The position numbers were made by a program, and so were the translations under genes. The notes beneath the pieces were generated by a model that saw only the letters and a list, made by a program, of their open reading frames with translations, searched no databases and was not told the DNA's origin. Shown here in pieces: positions 60,001 to 64,000 of a stretch of DNA of 64,000 bases. Position 1 is the stretch's first letter, and each line of letters starts with the position of its first letter. Source of the stretch: Antedon mediterranea (lineage: Eukaryota; Echinodermata; Crinoidea; Comatulida; Antedonidae); NCBI RefSeq assembly GCF_964355755.1, contig NC_092674.1, positions 28,322,001 to 28,386,000 on the forward strand. The letters run 5' to 3'.

Positions 60001-61364
60001 TCAAAAAAATGGAGTGAGCAATTAGACGCATACGTTGCACAAACAAACATACTAAACATGATGACAGTCCTTAATTGATTTTAGTGTTTGTATTCAGCTA
60101 GAAGCTAGCTCAAGTACTGACAATCGCAAAGTAAATGTATTGCTAGCTAATTACAATTCACAGTGAATGTTGATTTTAGCAGCCATATAGTAGAGTATTG
60201 ATATTATACATAATGATAATGATTCTATGAACAACCCTCTTTCTGGACACCTCTAATCAGGGGACACCCATATTAAGTGGAAATCTCAATTAAGGGGCAG
60301 CCTTAAGCAAGGGACACCCATATTAAGTGGACATCTCTATTAAGGGGCACCTCTAAGCAGGGGACACCCATTTTAAGTGGAAACCTCTATGGGATACCTT
60401 TAATCAGTAGACAACAAGTAAGTGGACACCTCTATGACGTACCTCTAAGCAGGAGACAACAATATTAAGTGGACACCTCTATTAAGGGGCACCTCTAATC
60501 AGGGCACACTTCATAGTGGAAACCCATATTAAGTGGACACCTATTCAGGGGACACCCATATTAAGTGGATACCTTTATTAAGGGACACCTATAAGCAGGG
60601 GACACCCATATTAAATGTAAACCCCTATTAAGGGGAACCTAATCAGGAGACACCCATATTAAGTGGACACCTCTATTAAAGGGACATTTTCATGTGAAAC
60701 GAATGAGGTGAAACCCCTCCTTTGGAACACCCATAATATATTTAGCCAAAGGGGTACTCTGCTGGATACCAAAGGTCTCTCCTTAATAAAGGTACTACTT
60801 TAGTTGGAGTTTACCCCTTCCATCAGCTCGGTGGTCCGATGTATGATTACATTCTAAAGATCGGCAAATCATGTGTTCGATATAAAGTACATTTTTCATG
60901 CCTGGTTGAGCACCAATGATGCAAAAAAAATGATGGTGATGAACTAAACTTCCAAGCCGTTGGTAAGAAAATGAGTGATTACTCAAAAGTAACAATAAAA
61001 AAAAGGAAGTTAAAAGTATAAAATGAATGAGCTAAAGAGTTAAAAAAATATTGGACAGTACAGAACAAAGTTAGCCTCAGAGTTAATTCCTCACTAAAGA
61101 TAAATTTAAGTTGAACGAGTGAATCAGACGTGCGTATCGCCCACGGTAAATTGATGGCCTCAGATGACTGATTACGACCTTGAATTATAATAGGTTATCG
61201 ATATCTTACCAATTCTGCTACAGTCTTGACCTTGAGAGGAATTTGAATTAATCCCCAACTTTTCTGCAAAGGATTATGGGTCAGCTGTTGATGTGGGTTT
61301 TTCACAGTAACCAATGCATCAAGGAAATCTTTCGGGGCATATACCGGTCGAAACGCTGTCAGAT
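39046..61364 (-). CDS. TBC1D19: TBC1D19 orthologue, C-terminal ten exons (5' part outside window)
   Basis: Exons in transcript order: 61364-61210, 59071-58999, 56845-56697, 48539-48465, 43703-43556, 42235-42158, 41304-41195, 39954-39863, 39645-39530, 39188-39046 (TGA). All are GT-AG and phase-consistent, 1139 nt: two bases of a split codon, 378 codons, then the stop. Diagnostic stretches are FRPVYAPKDFLDALV, GLIQIPLKVKTVAEL, FENEAVKFGRKV, YAKQGCPTTLRSEIWSNILG, VVYPPNGVIPFHGFSM, FKWLMRAFSGYLAADQLLYL and KVLPLLQVFLF, in the order known for TBC1D19. The TBC fold normally stimulates Rab GTP hydrolysis through an Arg (IxxDxxR) and a Gln (YxQ). Here the first motif reads IQHDMLV and the second PFHG, so neither residue is visible; vertebrate TBC1D19 is similarly atypical as I recall it. 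Introns are large (8.2 kb between exons 3 and 4 of this set) and MITE-rich. The N-terminal exons must lie to the right of 64000. Confidence 0.9.
40101..40322. mobile_element. MITE, AAAGCTCTGTCTACACTATCAAAC family, internally expanded
   Basis: AAAGCTCTGTCTACACTATC to TTTGATAGTGTGGACAGACC, with the internal motif TATCACTACCATATTTTAGC amplified to five tandem copies. In the TBC1D19 intron 39955-41194. Confidence 0.85.
41365..41695. repeat. 23-bp minisatellite, array 1
   Basis: About 14 copies of GGTTAGTGGAACAATATTGACCC with variants. It lies downstream in the sense of the exon at 42158-42235; a second array of the same unit is on the other side of that exon. Confidence 0.92.
42303..42478. repeat. 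23-bp minisatellite, array 2
   Basis: About 7-8 copies of the same GGTTAGTGGAACAATATTGACCC unit, in the same orientation as array 1 and 68 bp from the TBC1D19 exon at 42158-42235. Confidence 0.92.
43110..43350. repeat. Degenerate direct repeats (ATCACTGTATATTAAA)
   Basis: Four or five imperfect copies of a roughly 65-bp unit containing AATCACTGTATATTAAA and GTCGTAAAGAATAC. The stretch at 43470-43530 is a fragment of the SINE core also seen near 58520, not an exon. Confidence 0.5.
43849..43990. mobile_element. MITE, AAAGCTCTGTCTACACTATCAAAC family
   Basis: AAAGCTCTGTCTACATAATC at the left and TTTTATAGTGTCGGCTGAAG at the right, internal ATGACATCATCATGTCCATA. Decayed right end. Confidence 0.7.
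44122..44964. mobile_element. 843-bp fold-back element with TTGCGCAA-palindrome arms
   Basis: Left terminus GTTATGCGCGATTTGAACGA; the right terminus is its exact reverse complement and ends at 44964. Both sides are flanked by ACTTAT (44116-44121 and 44965-44970), a plausible 6-bp target-site duplication. Each arm (about 180 and 240 bp) is built of many copies of the palindrome-rich motif CTTGCGCAATTTGAAATTGC. The central 420 bp is AT-rich without an ORF. It is in a TBC1D19 intron. Confidence 0.88.
45175..45236. mobile_element. Solo end of AAAGCTCTGTCTACAC-family MITE
   Basis: Only the right half remains: TAAAGTTTGATAGTGTAGAC then AGAGCTT. It abuts the next element at 45237. Confidence 0.65.
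45237..45598. mobile_element. 362-bp palindromic MITE
   Basis: Ends AAAGGCCCATTCACACTAGG and CCTAGTGTGAATGGGCCTTT. The two halves pair along most of their length, including AATCAAATGACGTCATGATA and its mirrored copy near 45452. No ORF. TBC1D19 intron. Confidence 0.85.
46381..47572. repeat. 69-bp tandem array (about 16 copies) grown from a MITE end
   Basis: Unit: GAGGTTCTACTGTACTACTA, AAGCTTGGTTCCCACTGGGA, CGCAATGCAAAGACATAAGC, ACAATGCAA. After the last unit the sequence continues into the body and right end of a GCTTGGTTCCCACTAG-family MITE (to about 47572, CCTAGTGGGAACCAAGCTTT), so the left terminus was amplified in place. The array is open in one frame on each strand because 69 is a multiple of three; I do not regard either frame as a gene. 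Confidence 0.92.
48228..48390. mobile_element. MITE, AAAGCTCTGTCTACACTATCAAAC family
   Basis: AAGCTCTGTCTACACTATCA to TTTGATAGTGTAGACAGAGC, intact ends. TBC1D19 intron, 75 bp from the exon at 48465-48539. Confidence 0.85.
48690..48830. mobile_element. MITE, AAAGCTCTGTCTACACTATCAAAC family
   Basis: AAAGCCTTGTCCACACTATC to TTTGATAGTGTAGACAGAGC. A second copy flanking the same exon, within 160 bp of it on the other side. Confidence 0.85.
48975..49065. repeat. 20-bp tandem repeat x 4
   Basis: TAGTCATAATTATAGTTAAC is repeated about four times; each unit is itself partly palindromic. Confidence 0.85.
50388..50717. mobile_element. MITE with AAAGATATATTGTTCCCC / GGGGACACTACATCTTT ends
   Basis: Same family as 4255-4466, with the inner motif GCCTATTCAAATTCTGATTT. 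Nothing coding. The surrounding intron 48840-56690 otherwise holds no exon that I can find. Confidence 0.6.
51189..51315. mobile_element. MITE, AAAGCTCTGTCTACACTATCAAAC family
   Basis: AAAGCTCTGTCTACACTATC to TTTCATAGTGTAGACAAAGC, about 127 bp. Confidence 0.8.
51340..51545. repeat. Dispersed AATAGGGG repeat (relative of the 85-bp array)
   Basis: TCCTATTAAGAGGACATTTT, CCTCTTAATAGGGGTGGTCC and CCCAATAGGGGTGTGGCC are shared with the family around 20.6 kb and with the degenerate array at 60.2-60.8 kb. Confidence 0.5.
52661..52975. repeat. Divergent copy of the AAAGATGTATTG family
   Basis: Begins AAAGATGTATTGCACGTCCC and contains TTTTGTAGTTTTAATATAAA and ACTTATAAAATGACAAAATA, colinear with the reverse complement of 1740-1996. 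Confidence 0.55.
53040..53350. repeat. Two direct repeats, about 160 bp
   Basis: GAATAGGCCCA, AGTTA(AT)AGCACAACAGGG and AAGTAAAATGACTTGTA appear in the same order twice, moderately diverged. Confidence 0.65.
54420..54985. repeat. Degenerate direct repeats, about 110 bp x 5
   Basis: TTTATTGGCTTTGGTATTTTC, ACAGTTCA...CACAGATTATTTT and GTGCATTGAGAAA recur in order with strong divergence. No coding potential. Confidence 0.55.
55208..55370. mobile_element. MITE, AAAGCTCTGTCTACACTATCAAAC family
   Basis: AAAGCTCTGTCTACACTATC to TTTGAGAGTGTAGACAGAGC, with internal AAATATGGTAGTGATGTGCC. Confidence 0.85.
55378..55472. mobile_element. MITE, same family, internally deleted (95 bp)
   Basis: ATGCTCCGTCTAAAATATCA to TTTGACAGTGTAGACAGAGC, adjacent to the previous copy and reduced to little more than its two ends. 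Confidence 0.75.
56483..56660. mobile_element. MITE, GGCCAATTTACACAG family (diverged)
   Basis: AAAGGCCAATTTACACAGAA at the left and TACCGCTCGTCTGGGTAAAT at the right, interior altered. It ends about 35 bp from the TBC1D19 exon at 56697-56845. Confidence 0.7.
56982..57448. mobile_element. MITE split by a SINE insertion
   Basis: The left half, AAAGCTCTGTCTAGACACTA to CATCATGTCCA (57091), and the right half, CCAAATATAGGAACATCACA to GTGCAGACAGAGCTTT, form one AAAGCTCTGTCTACAC-family MITE. The 298 bp between them is the SINE listed next. TCCA borders both sides, compatible with a short target duplication. Confidence 0.8.
57092..57389 (-). mobile_element. tRNA-derived SINE (inverted, nested in MITE)
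   Basis: The reverse complement of the 25075-25412 element: AGTCCTTATCCGAGAAGACC and GGTTCTTTAAAGTGCACACA match its core. On the minus strand it starts in the tRNA-like head (GTGGAACCGTAATCACGTAG, GGGGTTCGAGGTTC) without the A box and ends in an AAAC repeat. The similar peptides read from both copies reflect recent shared ancestry, not protein coding. Confidence 0.8.
57473..57632. mobile_element. MITE, AAAGCTCTGTCTACACTATCAAAC family
   Basis: GAGCTCCGTCTACACTATAA to TTTGATAGTGTAGACATGAC, with TACCATATTTGGGCACATCA internally. Confidence 0.8.
58380..58570. mobile_element. SINE-core fragment
   Basis: TCTTCTCGGATAAGGACTAT, AAACCGTAGGTCCGGTG and GGGATTACCACCTATGTGAT resemble the core of the SINE at 25075; the tRNA-like head and the tail are unclear. 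Confidence 0.6.
59451..59590. mobile_element. Half MITE with 21-bp internal expansion
   Basis: The left end AAAGATCTGTCTACACTATC is intact; the inner motif TAAATATGGTAGTGATATGCT is repeated four to five times and the right terminus is missing. GGTCAGTC-rich degenerate sequence follows to about 59950. Confidence 0.7.
60230..60790. repeat. Degenerate tandem array, about 53 bp x 9-10
   Basis: The units combine GGGGACACCCATATTAAGTG, GACACCTCTATTAAGGGGCA and CCTCTAATCA, with many small indels. It appears related to the AATAGGGG dispersed family. TBC1D19 intron 59072-61209. Confidence 0.8.
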
Positions 61365-62049
61365 CTGGTGGTAAAAAAGAGGTAATGCAATTTGTAAGGC
61401 AATTATGATCGTGTCACTTTTGTTTCATTGTAATTTAAAAATTCCTAGGAGGGTCGTAATTCAAAAATAGATGCTTGAGAAAAATAAATGGATTAACAAT
61501 GTATTACGGCCAAAATAAAATTTTCATAACATGGCTCAAATTTGATAAATATTCTTACATTATTTGTAGAGCTAATACATTTTATCAATCAATCGATAAT
61601 GAATGAAGGTATTGATTATCAGTAAATAAATCATTCAATCAATAATCAAACCTAATCAATGTCAATAAATTAAGTATTTTGGCATTTCCAGAAATAAAAA
61701 AATGATGGAAAAAAAAAATTCATGCCAGCATATGTTTCAAAACATGCTTGGTGGGTGATTAAAAAAACATTGATAGCAAAAAATAAAAACTGGATAATAA
61801 AAATAAATAAGGATAACAATAAGGAGTATAGTGATAATTCGTAATCAAACTGTAATTAACTGTTCTGTATATATCTTTTAAATTAGGCCTTCTGTGTTTT
61901 TATGTTATAATTTTTATTTACTTTTAAACTTATAACTGGACCATTTTGGAAAGCAGTACTGCGCGTTACTGAAAATGCAATCCAGTCAAAAGAAAGAATA
62001 AATAAATAAATAAATAAATATTTAACACCTTTTGTACACTATACTCTAT

Positions 62050-62140
62050 AAAGCTCTGTCTACACTATCAAACATTATGCGACAAAAAAACTGTATATGG
62101 ACACGTTGATTACTAGTTTGATAGTGTAGACAAAGCTTTA
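62050..62140. mobile_element. Minimal 90-bp MITE, AAAGCTCTGTCTACAC family
   Basis: AAAGCTCTGTCTACACTATC and TTTGATAGTGTAGACAAAGC are separated by only about 45 bp. Confidence 0.85.
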
Positions 62141-62411
62141 ACAGTACCTGTAGCACAATTATAAGTCTACAGAATTTCTTTAATACATCAGTTCACATTA
62201 CCATTAAAAAAAACATAATGTATTATATAAGATGTGATGGAATATGATAATGATGAGTTGATAAAATAAAGAAATTGTTTTATCTTTGTCTGTAGACTGT
62301 GTATATACAGTAGATAGTGAGTAATTTTTGTCATGAAAGATTTTCCTAAATGGACCGATACTAAAAACTTGCAAAAAATTATTCAACATTTAGTTAGAAA
62401 AATGAGATGGG

Positions 62412-62562
62412 AACTCTGTCTACACTATTAAACTAGTTTGATGTGCCCAAATATGGTAGTGATTTGCCTAAATATGGTATTGATATGACATCATCATGTC
62501 CATATATATGGGCACACCACATTTTTTGTCACAAAAAGTTTGATAGTGTAGACAGAGATTTA
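62412..62562. mobile_element. MITE, AAAGCTCTGTCTACACTATCAAAC family
   Basis: GAACTCTGTCTACACTATTA to TTTGATAGTGTAGACAGAGA, with AAATATGGTAGTGATTTGCC internally. Confidence 0.82.
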
Positions 62563-63664
62563 CGTTAACATTACACTATATAGCGTACACTTCAATAATT
62601 TATAACTCCATAATCAGCAAAACTTTACATTGTCATAACATTGTTTGAAATATAATTATGATTTCTTTAAACTGAAAGGTTTAATTTTTTATTGAGATGG
62701 TTTTAACTGAAAAATAATTTTTGTTAGAGTAGAAATCGAAAGACAAAAAATTGTTTAAAAAATACACTGGAATTATTTAAAATAATAATTATTTCACAAA
62801 TAATTTCTTTAACAAAGGCAAACAACCTGCTATGGTTTTTAGAAATCCCAGCAAAAATGTGGTTAAAAAAGAAATACTATGTATGTATCAGGCTAAATAG
62901 CGAGAGATAAATGTATAATGTTTAGTAAATTTTACATTAGTTTTAGGGCTCAAATTTTGCACGGCTGTCTTTCGAGAGAATGTGTTTTTTATTATAAAAT
63001 TTTGTTTTGTAAATTAAGTAATATATCTTTTTAAAACTTATTTATTTGTAAAATCTACCTTTCTAATTGATTGGCAAATTATAACATTTCAGAATATACT
63101 AATATACACATTTTAATTTGCTAAATATTAGTTATAATGCCACAACAATTCCTTTATAATCTACTGTATATAAATAATACTGCTCGAATTTGTACAAAAT
63201 TGTTATAATAGAACGTTTTTATATTGAGAAAACTGATGATGAATGTGAATACGACAGCGTAACCCGGAGCAGATGTTAATCTACGCAAAGCATAGGTTAA
63301 CGTAGGACGATAACATTATAACATTGATTCACTAGGAAAACCATAATAATGTGTAGATATGTCGGACATAAGCTGAGTATATTTACCCATAAAAGAGAAA
63401 TAAAAGAGTCCACTTCAGGTCAGCTAATTAAATATTGAATGTCTGGTGTAGGATAATTAGTGAGCACGTTCTTAGTAACCAGTTTTAATGATTTTATGTT
63501 TGACCACAGTAATTAAAATGTCAACGCATCGTGATTGGAATTAGTCAAATCAAAGTACACAATTTAGGGTTAGCAGTAGTTTTTGGAATATTTCAAATTC
63601 TGTAATTGGTCAGTGAGCTCTGTTTAACTTGATTGAAATTGATATTTAATTAAAGTGCTATGTT

Positions 63665-64000
63665 TACACAGAATCAAATTGCGGTCTATCGGAATTGAAC
63701 TGCGATCTACCGGATTTAAATTGCGGTTTATCGGAATCACATTGCGGTCAATCGGAATTGAATTGCGGTCTACCAGAGTTAATTGCGGTCTATCGGAATT
63801 GAATTGCGGTCTACCGGAGTTAAATTGAGGTTTATCAGATTTATATTTCGGACTACCCAAATTAAATTGCGGTCTATCGGAATTGAATTGAAGTCTATCG
63901 GAATTAAATTGGGGTATATTGCAATTAAATTTTGCTTTACGTGAGAATTAAATTGCGGTCTATCGGAAATAAAGTTGTTCTATCGGAAGTAAAGTTGATA
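63665..64000. repeat. 21-bp minisatellite running off the window
   Basis: TTGCGGTCTATCGGAATTGAA and variants (TACCGGAGTTAAA) repeat about 15 times to the edge. Its period is divisible by three, which creates the 78-codon minus-strand frame with a seven-residue repeat; that frame is not a gene. Confidence 0.9.

Larger units (their letters stand above)
61365..64000. other. Probable TBC1D19 intron, no exon seen
   Basis: The exon starting at 61364 needs an upstream exon ending in a split codon; none is recognisable on the minus strand here, so this stretch is taken as intron. It holds two MITEs and a terminal minisatellite (separate entries) in otherwise plain AT-rich sequence. Confidence 0.55.

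Noticed and set aside
62204-62389. Minus-strand frame as an upstream TBC1D19 exon
   Set aside because: No similarity to the expected N-terminal region and no donor leaving the single base needed by the exon at 61364.
63624-63860. 78-codon minus-strand frame with a seven-residue repeat
   Set aside because: Generated by a 21-bp minisatellite; no exon features.

Overview
The window is eukaryotic, intron-rich and AT-rich. Coding sequence comes as short exons (about 50-250 bp) with consensus GT-AG junctions, embedded in miniature inverted-repeat transposons (MITEs), tRNA-derived SINEs and minisatellites. The gene content and repeat style suggest a marine invertebrate, plausibly a deuterostome such as an echinoderm. 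That placement is inference, not something the sequence proves. I assembled the gene models by hand from the translations, checking splice phase at every junction.

Layout. (1) 468-8814, plus strand: a complete 15-exon gene for a cyclic nucleotide-binding domain protein of the CNBD2 type (581 aa). (2) 9192-16656, minus strand: a second, shorter 12-exon paralogue (441 aa), tail-to-tail with the first and only 377 bp away. (3) 19224-35827, plus strand: a third, 18-exon paralogue (608 aa with my two-exon 5' end), divergent from the second. It carries a large 85-bp tandem array in intron 2 and decayed copies of its own last exon. (4) 35828-39045: gene-free DNA with a 20-bp and a 95-bp tandem array. 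(5) 39046-61364, minus strand: the last ten exons (378 complete codons) of a TBC1D19 orthologue, a TBC (Rab-GAP fold) protein. Its 5' exons lie beyond the right edge, and its introns are packed with one MITE family. (6) 61365-64000: apparently intron, ending in a 21-bp minisatellite.

The three CNBD genes share intron phases and several identical exon sizes, so they are tandem duplicates of one ancestral gene. Each has a first CNBD that keeps the Glu and Arg of the phosphate-binding cassette nine residues apart, followed by a degenerate second CNBD without them. The third gene has an altered cassette (FGESDI instead of FGELAL). No functional link between the CNBD cluster and TBC1D19 can be inferred from the sequence.

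No rRNA, functional tRNA, CRISPR array or bacterial-type operon is present. I did not find a clearly new multi-gene system. The most unusual items are the CNBD2-like cluster, an 843-bp fold-back element whose arms are made of TTGCGCAA palindromes, a perfect 127-bp intronic inverted repeat, a duplicated 3' splice site, tandem relics of a terminal exon, and a 69-bp array open in frame on both strands.
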